From Fimbriimonadales bacterium (GTDB lineage Bacteria; Armatimonadota; Fimbriimonadia; Fimbriimonadales; GBS-DC): a stretch of DNA of 9,630 bases. The stretch spans positions 1 through 9,630 of the forward strand of contig JAOAES010000335.1 of assembly GCA_026416655.1 (NCBI GenBank), written 5' to 3'. The notes beneath the pieces were generated by a model. That model was given only the letters and a program-made list of their open reading frames with translations. It did not search any database and was not told the DNA's origin. Shown one piece after another: positions 1-5,215 of the stretch. Made by a program: the position numbers and the translations under genes. How positions within the stretch are numbered: position 1 is the stretch's first letter; each line of letters starts with the position of its first letter.

Positions 1-800
1 AGGTTCTGAATGAAACTCACAGGGCGTCCCGACACCAGCTCCACACGCACATTGCGCCAGTCCTCGTCGGTGGTGTTCTCCACAATCGCCCAGCCCTGCA
101 GCAGCGGCTCGCCCTCGCCGACGACCAGCCGATAGCTCATCTTCCACAGGGGCATCTCGGTCAGGTAGCCGACCAGCACGCGCCGATTGCCCTGCCCACG
201 AAAGCGCAGCTCGACGGTTTTGCGCGTCGTGTCCAGTCCTGTGCCCAGCGCAGCGAGCGCGTCCTGCAGCTCTTTCTGAAGCCGCTCGTCGCGCAGGCGG
301 AAACTGCGAATCGAATCGAGCGACGCGGAGCGCATCCCGTCGCGCGTCATCAGGTTCACGAACGCCTGATCGACGACCGTTTCGCCCGCGGCGACTTTGC
401 GCGTCTCCACGCTCAGCACCGTGCCTTGAAGCGTCTCTTTCTCCGTTTGAATCTCCACCGGCGCGCCGCGCAGACGCTGCAGGAGCGTGGCGAGGTTCGG
501 GTTGTCGGCGATGTTAATCGCGAACGCGCCGAGCGTGCGGGTTAGCGGGTCGCGCGGGGTGTACTGCACAGGCAGAATCTGCCCACCGTCGAAGTCCACC
601 AGCACGTGCGACTTGAGCAGGTCGTTCATCTGGTTCTCGCGCAGGCTGAGCGTGAGGCTCGTTTCACCGCTCACACGCCCCAGCCGCTCGATGTAGCCCA
701 CACCGCTGCGGAACAGCACCACCCGGGTAATCGGCAGCGCGTCCTGTGCCAGCCCGCTCCCAATCGCTAACAATAAAAATACCGTCCATGCAGTTCGCAT
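1..800 (-). CDS. DUF4139 domain-containing secreted protein (3' end outside window)
   Basis: The reading frame is open from an ATG at 800 to the window edge: 266 full codons, no stop. It opens with a signal peptide: MRTAWTVFLLLAIGSGLAQ has a basic residue, a hydrophobic core and a small-residue end, with likely cleavage near residues 18-20. The mature part starts with a segment like RVVLFRSGVGYIER and a QMNDLLKS motif (about residues 30-60). Later segments, PLWKMSYRL and LLQGWAIVENTTDEDW (about 220-250), are typical of the start of the DUF4139 domain. That family is loosely related to the mucoidy-inhibitor MuiA group and has no known enzymatic reaction. The protein is predicted to be exported and beta-rich. 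The start is supported by GGAGGA at 809-814, 8 nt before the ATG. It is divergent from the phosphatase gene, so no operon partner is visible. Family assignment is from motif memory; the full domain extent cannot be judged because the 3' part is missing. Confidence 0.75.
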   Translation of the reverse strand, partial: MRTAWTVFLLLAIGSGLAQDALPITRVVLFRSGVGYIERLGRVSGETSLTLSLRENQMNDLLKSHVLVDFDGGQILPVQYTPRDPLTRTLGAFAINIADNPNLATLLQRLRGAPVEIQTEKETLQGTVLSVETRKVAAGETVVDQAFVNLMTRDGMRSASLDSIRSFRLRDERLQKELQDALAALGTGLDTTRKTVELRFRGQGNRRVLVGYLTEMPLWKMSYRLVVGEGEPLLQGWAIVENTTDEDWRNVRVELVSGRPVSFIQN

Positions 801-808
801 CCGTCTAA

Positions 809-825
809 TCCTCCGCTATATTATG
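809..825 (-). promoter_or_regulatory. Shine-Dalgarno and possible -10 of the DUF4139 gene
   Basis: On the minus strand GGAGGA (809-814) lies 8 nt before the ATG at 800, a strong Shine-Dalgarno sequence. Just upstream CATAAT (820-825) or the overlapping TAATAT (818-823) could be the -10 hexamer. CATAAT fits better because the transcript would still include the whole GGAGGA. I see no convincing -35. The ribosome site is secure; the promoter is tentative. Confidence 0.45.
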
Positions 826-892
826 ACGCGCAGCGACGAATAGCGAGTCGTTCTCGGTGAGACGCATCGTTTCGGGGGACGCTCACTCCAGG

Positions 893-898
893 TACACT
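893..898 (+). promoter_or_regulatory. TACACT -10 element, probable leaderless promoter
   Basis: TACACT sits inside GGTACACTCT (891-900) and ends 8 nt before the ATG at 907. Normal -10 to start-site spacing puts the transcript 5' end on or within a few bases of the ATG. No purine-rich Shine-Dalgarno sequence lies between 891 and 906. The -35 region (about 870-876, TTTCGG) is weak. The same decamer precedes coaD on the other strand. Confidence 0.5.
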
Positions 899-906
899 CT
901 ACGCCG

Positions 907-1539
907 ATGTTGCGAATCTATCTTGTTCGGCACGGACAGACGCCCTGGAATCGGACGGGTCGCATTCAAGGTCATTCAGACACTCCCTTAGATGAAGTTG
1001 GTCGCCGCCAGGCGCAGCAGGCGGCGCGCTGGCTAACGGCGCGAGTGCAGAATCCGCTTGCGGTTTACTCCAGCGACCTGCAGCGCGCCTACCACACAGC
1101 GGAGGCGATTGCCAGCGCGCTCAACGCGCCGCTGCACGCGGAGCCTGCCCTTCGCGAACGCCACTGGGGACTGTGGGAAGGCTTAACCAGCGAAGAGGTA
1201 CAGCAGCGTTTTCCCGACCATCATTTTACCTATCTCTATGACCCGATGATGGGCACGCCCCCTGAAGCCGAGCCAATGCAAGCATTCTGGGAACGCGTCC
1301 GCGTGTTTGGGCGCTGGCTCATCGAAGCGCATGCGGACGGTGAGGTGGTGATCGTGGGGCACGGAGGCAGCCTGCGCATCTTGCTCTGCGAGGCGTTAGC
1401 GGGCGATATCCAGACCTACCGGCGTATCCGGCTCGATAACGCAGGGGTCTCCATCGTGGAGCGCGCCCCTGAACGCCTCTATGTGAGCTTGCTGAACTAC
1501 ACTGACCACTTGCAGGATCCCTCCGTAGACGGATTTTAG
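907..1539 (+). CDS. Histidine phosphatase family protein (phosphoglycerate mutase-like)
   Basis: This is a 210-aa cytosolic phosphohydrolase of the branch-1 histidine phosphatase superfamily. The catalytic signature LVRHGQT is at residues 6-12, with H9 the expected phospho-accepting histidine and R8 a phosphate ligand. QGHSDTPLDEVGRRQA follows at 21-36, SSDLQRA at 55-61 (R60 a phosphate ligand), the acid-base glutamate in LRERHWG (E84), and the second histidine in VGHGGSL (H152). All core residues are present and the length is normal for the family. Relatives include cofactor-independent GpmB-like phosphatases and alpha-ribazole phosphatase CobC. The sequence alone does not fix the substrate, and no cobalamin genes lie nearby. 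The ATG at 907 is one residue from the start of the conserved strand, and no longer form is needed. There is no Shine-Dalgarno sequence; a -10 hexamer just upstream suggests leaderless expression. Its stop overlaps the stop of the convergent nuclease-like gene by 4 nt. Confidence 0.93.
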   Translation: MLRIYLVRHGQTPWNRTGRIQGHSDTPLDEVGRRQAQQAARWLTARVQNPLAVYSSDLQRAYHTAEAIASALNAPLHAEPALRERHWGLWEGLTSEEVQQRFPDHHFTYLYDPMMGTPPEAEPMQAFWERVRVFGRWLIEAHADGEVVIVGHGGSLRILLCEALAGDIQTYRRIRLDNAGVSIVERAPERLYVSLLNYTDHLQDPSVDGF

Positions 1540-2255
1540 CGCAAGAACGAGGCAATCATCTCATATGTCGGACAAACCTTGCAGTTAGGGTGCGCGGGCG
1601 GCGGTTCGGGACGCGACAGAATCGCCCACGCCTGCGCAATTAGCGCGTCAAGCCAGTCGTCGCGCCGCGCCACGGGCGACCAGCACGCCCGAAACTCCAT
1701 CAGAAAGCCCCTGCCATGAATCTTGTCGACGCGATCCACCTCCGTAATCGGGTCGTAGTAGATTAAGCCGAGCGTCTCTACAGGACATGGGAAGGGATAA
1801 TCGGGCTTGTTTGTCTGCAATTGCTCCGCAATCCGCGCATAGACGTTGAGCTGGATCTCGTACAGCGGGCGGAACGGATCTTCTTCTTTGAACCGAGCCG
1901 TCTTGTAGTCGATGATTGCCAGCGTTCCGTTGGGGGTCTGCAGAATCTCGTCGGGCACGCCGCGCAGGGCAAGTCGCCCGCCCAGCACAGGGATTTTGAA
2001 CCACATGTAATGCGGCGACTTGAGCGGCTGACCGAGCAGCCCGAACTGTTCGAACCAGTCGGGAATGCGCTGATGCCAATCGAGAAACGCCTGCAAGACT
2101 TTTTTGGAGTAGGAGTCGATGCTGCTGAAGATACCGGGAAACGGCGCAGGCGGTTCACCGACCTTTTGTCGGATCCAGAAGCACCGCTCACATGCGTCGG
2201 GCAACGCGAGCGCGCCGAGCGTCCGTGCGCTGATGATGTCCCAATCCCTGCGCAT
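1536..2255 (-). CDS. PD-(D/E)XK nuclease-fold protein, RecB/Cas4-like, with CxxC pairs
   Basis: This 239-aa protein carries the RecB-type nuclease core: GVPDEI (D102), IIDYKTA (D116 and K118, the D-x-K pair) and the QxxxY motif QLNVY (Q135, Y139). Two cysteine pairs flank the core: C22/C25 in DACERCFW near the N terminus and C225/C228 in NCKVCP near the C terminus. Cas4 and AddB nucleases bind a [4Fe-4S] cluster through cysteines at both ends of this fold, so a cluster is likely, though here they split 2+2 rather than the usual 1+3. It resembles uncharacterised stand-alone PF12705-like proteins with a CPRCF-type N terminus. DNA cleavage is inferred from the motifs; its biological role is unknown. 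No cas gene, CRISPR repeat or helicase is nearby. It follows the TagA-type gene by 17 nt and is probably co-transcribed, but it also has a TATTCT hexamer 9 nt before its ATG and no Shine-Dalgarno sequence. Its TAA overlaps the phosphatase TAG. Confidence 0.82.
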   Translation of the reverse strand: MRRDWDIISARTLGALALPDACERCFWIRQKVGEPPAPFPGIFSSIDSYSKKVLQAFLDWHQRIPDWFEQFGLLGQPLKSPHYMWFKIPVLGGRLALRGVPDEILQTPNGTLAIIDYKTARFKEEDPFRPLYEIQLNVYARIAEQLQTNKPDYPFPCPVETLGLIYYDPITEVDRVDKIHGRGFLMEFRACWSPVARRDDWLDALIAQAWAILSRPEPPPAHPNCKVCPTYEMIASFLR

Positions 2256-2264
2256 AGCGCCAAC

Positions 2265-2270
2265 AGAATA
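2265..2270 (-). promoter_or_regulatory. TATTCT hexamer, possible internal leaderless promoter
   Basis: TATTCT on the minus strand lies in the 17-nt gap between the TagA-type stop (2273) and the ATG of the nuclease-like gene (2255), 9 nt before that ATG. The gap has no Shine-Dalgarno sequence (CTGTTGGCGCT before the ATG). It could let the second gene be transcribed alone as a leaderless message. The preceding base is C, not the G seen at the other sites, and there is no good -35. Confidence 0.35.
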
Positions 2271-2272
2271 CG

Positions 2273-3046
2273 CTATGCCTGCGGCGATTCCTGCTTTCGG
2301 GCGCGCCAGACCTGCCAGGCGAATCGGGGCAGGTTGCGCACTTTCTTAATCTTGCGGGGGTCCTGAACCAGTCGCCAGAGCCACTCACACCCAGTGCGTT
2401 GCATCCAGCGGGGAGCGCGCTTGACCACGCCGGCGTAGACATCGAAACTGCCGCCGACGCCAATCATCACAGGCGTGTCCAGCGCGTTCCGATGCGCCCA
2501 TGCCCACTTCTCTTGGCGCGGCATGCCCATGCCCACCAGCAGCACATCGGGGCGCACTGCAGCGATTTGCGCCACGATGGCTGGCTCGTCGGTGGCGGAA
2601 AAATAGCCGTGCTGCACGCCCACAATCTGCGCGTTGGGATACTTTATAAGCAGGTTCTGCGCCGCTCGCTCCGCCACACCGGGCGCTGCTCCCAGAAAAT
2701 AGAGTCGATACCCCTTCTCATGGCTCAGGCGCGTAAGCTGCTCGACCAGGTCTACCCCGGACACGCGCTCAGGAAAGGGCTGCTTCAGCTGACGCCCTGC
2801 CCAGAGCAGCCCCGCGCCGTCCGCCGTGACCAGCGGCGCGGTCTCCATCAGCCTGTGAAACTCGGCGTCTTCCAGCGCAATCAGCACAGCGTTCGCGTCG
2901 GCGGTGATGACAAGGCTCGGTTCCCGACGCTGAATCAACTGCTCAATCCTTTGCAGCGCTTCCATCATCGACACGCGGTGCACCCGCACGCCCAGTATTC
3001 GTGCCTCCTGCAATGGCGTCTCCCGCTCCTGCAACGCGCTCTCCAT
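2273..3046 (-). CDS. WecB/TagA/CpsF family glycosyltransferase (GT26)
   Basis: This 257-aa protein is a GT26 glycosyltransferase. Members transfer N-acetylmannosamine, its uronic acid or a related sugar from UDP to a lipid-linked acceptor at the inner membrane face, for teichoic acid, enterobacterial common antigen or exopolysaccharide. Visible family marks are ITADANAV (45-53, N52 strongly conserved), VTADGAG (73-79, D76 the likely catalytic base), LYFLGAAPGV (115-124), GMGMPRQEKWAW (172-183) and GVGGSFDVYAG (196-206). The C-terminal tail (RAPRWMQRTGCEWLWRL and RKIKKVRNLPRF, about 210-242) is rich in Arg/Lys and Trp. It matches the appendage that in TagA contacts the membrane and supplies substrate-binding arginines. 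The ATG at 3046 leaves about 15 residues before the first conserved strand, normal for the family. GAGG is only 4 nt from the ATG, too close for a good Shine-Dalgarno sequence. The donor sugar cannot be told. The divergent GT2 gene next door fits a surface-polysaccharide role. Confidence 0.93.
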   Translation of the reverse strand: MESALQERETPLQEARILGVRVHRVSMMEALQRIEQLIQRREPSLVITADANAVLIALEDAEFHRLMETAPLVTADGAGLLWAGRQLKQPFPERVSGVDLVEQLTRLSHEKGYRLYFLGAAPGVAERAAQNLLIKYPNAQIVGVQHGYFSATDEPAIVAQIAAVRPDVLLVGMGMPRQEKWAWAHRNALDTPVMIGVGGSFDVYAGVVKRAPRWMQRTGCEWLWRLVQDPRKIKKVRNLPRFAWQVWRARKQESPQA

Positions 3047-3056
3047 CCCGCCTCAA

Positions 3057-3064
3057 AGGATACC
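3057..3064 (-). promoter_or_regulatory. GGTATCCT -10 element of the TagA-type gene
   Basis: On the minus strand GGTATCCT contains the hexamer TATCCT (3057-3062), 10 nt before the ATG at 3046. TTGCTT at 3081-3086 is a plausible partial -35 with an 18-bp spacer. The predicted transcript would have a leader of zero to a few bases, so the GAGG near the ATG may not act as a ribosome site. It mirrors the GGTATCAT of the divergent gene. Confidence 0.5.
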
Positions 3065-3163
3065 TCTCGCACTCTGGAAAAAGCAAGGCATCCTCTCCTC
3101 ACCGCCAGCGAAACTGCCCTACACACTTGAGTTGCTGAAAAGCGCAAACAACCAATCCACTCA

Positions 3164-3171
3164 GGTATCAT
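3164..3171 (+). promoter_or_regulatory. GGTATCAT -10 element of the GT2 gene, probable leaderless promoter
   Basis: GGTATCAT contains TATCAT (3166-3171), ending 9 nt before the ATG at 3181. The bases between (TTCCCCGTC) are pyrimidine-rich with no Shine-Dalgarno sequence, so the message probably starts at or next to the ATG. No good -35 is seen 16-19 bp upstream. Confidence 0.5.
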
Positions 3172-3180
3172 TTCCCCGTC

Positions 3181-4089
3181 ATGCCCAGAGTCAGCGTGCT
3201 GATACCCAGCTACAATCATGCACGGTTCCTGCCTGCTGCGCTGGAGAGCGTATTCGAGCAGACCTTTACCGATTACGAAATCGTGGCGGTGGACGACGGC
3301 AGCACGGACAACTCGGTGGAGATTTTACAATCCTACGGCGAGCGCATTCGGCTCTTCGTGCAGCGGAATCGCGGCACCTACCCCACCTTGAACCGCTGCG
3401 TCGCCGAATCGCGCGGCGAGTATCTGGCGATTCTGAACTCGGACGACCTGTGGATGCCCACGAAGCTGGAAAAGCAGGTCGCGTTGCTCGACACGCATCC
3501 GAAAGTGGGGCTGGTGCATACGGGTGGGCACTTCATCGACGGCGAGGGGAACATTCAGCCGGGCAATCCACTGGGATTTGAGTGGCCCCGCACGCCGACG
3601 GGGAACATCATCGAGGCGTTAGTCCGCCACAATAAGATTATCGCCTCGTCGGTGCTGATACGGCGCGAGTGTTTTGAGCGGCTGGGGGGCTTCCGCGAGG
3701 ATTTGTACGGCTCGGGCGACTGGGAGATGTGGTTCCGCGTCGCGCTGGAGTACGACATCGGCTATATCGACGAGCCGCTCACGATGTATCGTGTGCATGG
3801 GAGCAACGCCTCGTTTCAGCACCGGCGCGTGTACGAGGACGATGTGAAGGTACGCACGGAGACAATCCACGCATGCGAGTCGCGCCTGTGGCAGCGTGCG
3901 AATAATCCGAAGGCGATGCGCCTCGCGCTGGCGCACTCCTACGCCTGTCTGGGAACAGAGTATGCTTTACTGGGCGACCGCAAGAACGCGCGTAAGGCGT
4001 ACCTGCGGTCGCTCCAACTCTACCCGTTGCGTTTCAAGAGCCTGTTGCGCTTGGGGTTGACCTTTTTGCCTGTCAAGCCGCCGCTTTAG
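3181..4089 (+). CDS. Family 2 glycosyltransferase with C-terminal TPR-like tail
   Basis: This 302-aa protein has a GT-A fold of family GT2, using a nucleotide-sugar donor at the cytosolic side of the membrane. Nucleotide-binding motifs are VLIPSYNHARFL (6-17) and VAVDDGSTDNS (35-45, D38/D39). The DXD-type metal site is LNSDDLW (85-91, D88/D89), and the acceptor/catalytic segment is GSGDWEMWFR (177-186, D180 and E182). MYRVHGSN (202-209) is a common motif near the end of such domains. Residues about 243-295 form Ala/Leu-rich helices resembling one or two TPR units (ALAHSYACLGTEYALLGD, then NARKAYLRSLQLYP), a known tail in bacterial GT2 enzymes that may serve protein contacts. No membrane segment is seen. 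Donor and acceptor are unknown; capsule, O-antigen or exopolysaccharide assembly is the likely role, in keeping with the divergent TagA-type gene. The start lies directly before the first strand. Its TAG overlaps the TAA of the convergent coiled-coil gene. Confidence 0.93.
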   Translation: MPRVSVLIPSYNHARFLPAALESVFEQTFTDYEIVAVDDGSTDNSVEILQSYGERIRLFVQRNRGTYPTLNRCVAESRGEYLAILNSDDLWMPTKLEKQVALLDTHPKVGLVHTGGHFIDGEGNIQPGNPLGFEWPRTPTGNIIEALVRHNKIIASSVLIRRECFERLGGFREDLYGSGDWEMWFRVALEYDIGYIDEPLTMYRVHGSNASFQHRRVYEDDVKVRTETIHACESRLWQRANNPKAMRLALAHSYACLGTEYALLGDRKNARKAYLRSLQLYPLRFKSLLRLGLTFLPVKPPL

Positions 4090-4094
4090 CGGCG
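4079..4094. terminator. Perfect inverted repeat at joint 3' ends, possible bidirectional stop signal
   Basis: CGCCGC (4079-4084), loop TTTA (4085-4088) and GCGGCG (4089-4094) form a perfect GC-only 6-bp hairpin, with the loop and first stem base holding the overlapping stop codons of the two convergent genes. Because it is symmetrical it would form in both transcripts. Neither strand has a U-tract right after the stem, so it is not a classic intrinsic terminator; it may act as a 3'-end stabiliser, pause or weak bidirectional terminator. Confidence 0.4.
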
Positions 4095-4637
4095 CGTGCC
4101 CACGCGCTGCTTGAGATAGTCCTCCAGCAGCACCTTGCCGTTCTGCACGGTGTTCATCACTTTCGCCAGCGCGCCTTCCAGCTGGGTCAGCACCTCGTAG
4201 GCGTATTCGTCCGCGCCTTGCCGAATCTGGTGCGCCCTCTCGCGGGCGGACTCGAGAATCTCCTGCGCCTGCGTTTGCGCCAGCTGGTAGACTTCGGTCT
4301 GGCTCAACATGCGTTGTTGCTCTTGTTGGGCGCGTTCCAGGATTTGCTCCGCTTCGCGTCGCGCCTGCTCGATGATACGCCGCGCCTCCTCTTGGGCTTG
4401 GGCAAGGGTCATTTGCGCCTCGGTCTGCGCGCCGCCAATCAGACGGTCGGTCTCGCGCAGCACCCGCTCGGCTTTATCAAAGTCGCTCGGCAGGTTCGCC
4501 AGGATCTGTTGAACTCGATTATGACACTCGCCTTTGTCCAAACCGAGTACAAAAGGTCCGAAACTTCGCGCGTTTTCGAACGCCTGATCCAGCTCTCGCA
4601 GCCACTTCCGTATCATCATCCCGTCCGTGTGTATCAT
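4086..4637 (-). CDS. Hendecad coiled-coil protein downstream of coaD (DivIVA/AtpF-like helix)
   Basis: This 183-aa protein is not assigned a function. After a mixed N-terminal part (1-65) it is a long charged helix rich in Ala, Glu, Gln and Arg. Alanines recur every 11 residues at 70, 81, 92 and 103, then, after a one-residue phase shift, at 124, 135 and 146. Such hendecads mark right-handed or nearly straight coiled coils, as in the ATP synthase b stalk and V-ATPase peripheral stalks, and give weak resemblance to DivIVA tails. There is no membrane segment, so it is not AtpF itself. It is probably cytosolic and dimeric or higher. The ATG at 4637 has GGAGG 9 nt upstream (4647-4651); a second candidate at residues 7-8 has no better site. 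It lies 35 nt after coaD and probably shares its transcript. Scaffold or cell-envelope organisation is only a guess. Confidence 0.8.
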   Translation of the reverse strand: MIHTDGMMIRKWLRELDQAFENARSFGPFVLGLDKGECHNRVQQILANLPSDFDKAERVLRETDRLIGGAQTEAQMTLAQAQEEARRIIEQARREAEQILERAQQEQQRMLSQTEVYQLAQTQAQEILESARERAHQIRQGADEYAYEVLTQLEGALAKVMNTVQNGKVLLEDYLKQRVGTRR

Positions 4638-4646
4638 AGCCCTGAG

Positions 4647-4651
4647 CCTCC
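4647..4651 (-). promoter_or_regulatory. GGAGG ribosome binding site of the coiled-coil gene
   Basis: GGAGG on the minus strand lies 9 nt before the ATG at 4637, within the 35-nt gap after the coaD stop. It fixes the first ATG as the start over the in-frame ATG codons at residues 7 and 8. No -10 hexamer is seen in the gap, which supports co-transcription with coaD. Confidence 0.7.
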
Positions 4652-4672
4652 GCGATTAGGTAGTGTGTTCGA

Positions 4673-5188
4673 CTATGGGTGGGGGGTTCCTGCCGTTTCT
4701 GGGGCGAATTTTGCCCGCAGTTTGTGGGCAACGTTGGGGGGCACGAGATGATCGACCGCGCCGCCCAGACGCGCCACCTCCTTCACGATGGAAGACGACA
4801 GGAACGCATACTGTTGATGGGTCATCAGGAAGCAGGTGTCGACATCGGGGGCGAGCTGGCGGTTCATCGTCGCCATCTGGAATTCGTATTCGAAGTCGGA
4901 CACGGCGCGCAGCCCACGCACAATTGCGCACGCGCCTACCTGCTGCGCAAACCGTGCCAGCAATCCCTCCAGCGAGGCAACGCGCACATTAGGTAGATGC
5001 CCGCAGCACTCCTGCAGCATCTGCACGCGCTCTTCGAGGCTGAACAGCGGCTGTTTTTGGGAGTTGACCGCAATCGCGACGATGAGTTCGTCGAACAGCT
5101 GCGCCGCGCGTTGGATGATGTCCAGATGCCCCAGCGTCGGCGGGTCGAAGCTGCCGGGGTACACCGCCCTGCGTCCCTGCTCGCCCAT
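4673..5188 (-). CDS. coaD: Phosphopantetheine adenylyltransferase (CoaD)
   Basis: CoaD joins ATP and 4'-phosphopantetheine to give dephospho-CoA and pyrophosphate, the penultimate step of coenzyme A synthesis, in the cytosol (EC 2.7.7.3). The 171-aa protein has the nucleotidyltransferase signature YPGSFDPPTLGHLDII (10-25), including the HIGH-type TLGH (H21), a substrate-contact lysine (K45) in NSQKQPLF, IVRGLRAVSDFEYEFQM (89-105) with R91, and the ISSTxxKE-type motif SSSIVKE (131-137). The usual length is about 160; the extra is a short polar C-terminal tail (about 160-171) and a few N-terminal residues. It begins 27 nt after the hmgA stop. There is no Shine-Dalgarno sequence, but TACACT lies 7 nt before the ATG, so coaD probably has its own leaderless promoter as well as possible read-through. 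The coiled-coil gene follows 35 nt downstream. Confidence 0.97.
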   Translation of the reverse strand: MGEQGRRAVYPGSFDPPTLGHLDIIQRAAQLFDELIVAIAVNSQKQPLFSLEERVQMLQECCGHLPNVRVASLEGLLARFAQQVGACAIVRGLRAVSDFEYEFQMATMNRQLAPDVDTCFLMTHQQYAFLSSSIVKEVARLGGAVDHLVPPNVAHKLRAKFAPETAGTPHP

Positions 5189-5193
5189 CAGGG

Positions 5194-5203
5194 AGAGTGT
5201 ACC
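5194..5203 (-). promoter_or_regulatory. GGTACACTCT, probable leaderless promoter of coaD
   Basis: On the minus strand GGTACACTCT holds the -10 hexamer TACACT (5196-5201), 7 nt before the coaD ATG at 5188 and within the 27-nt gap after hmgA. The remaining bases before the ATG (CTCCCTG) contain no Shine-Dalgarno sequence. The identical decamer precedes the histidine phosphatase gene at 891-900. No good -35 is visible. Confidence 0.5.
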
Positions 5204-5215
5204 CCATGAGACGAC

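Noticed and set aside
857..886. Inverted repeat GTGAG / CTCAC upstream of the phosphatase gene, a possible operator
   Set aside because: The arms are 5 bp with a bulge needed to extend them, separated by 20 bp; no second copy was seen.
1522..1537. TCCG-TAGA-CGGA hairpin followed by TTTT at the end of the histidine phosphatase gene
   Set aside because: The stem is only 4 bp and the T-run is four bases; too weak to call a terminator without 3'-end data.
1536..2255. Reading the PD-(D/E)XK gene as cas4 of a CRISPR system
   Set aside because: No cas1/cas2, no repeat-spacer array and no other cas gene in the window; the cysteine arrangement also differs from typical Cas4.
2399..3130. A 243-codon plus-strand frame opposite the TagA-type gene
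   Set aside because: His/Arg/Gln-rich composition, no motif, no ribosome site; the opposite strand carries complete GT26 signatures.
3181..4089. The GT2 gene as the O-GlcNAc transferase partner of GH84
   Set aside because: Its motifs are GT-A family 2 (VDDGS, NSDD), not the GT-B fold of GT41; the TPR-like part is C-terminal rather than N-terminal.
4086..4637. The coiled-coil gene as ATP synthase subunit b
   Set aside because: No N-terminal membrane helix and no neighbouring ATP synthase genes; the likeness is limited to the 11-residue helical period.
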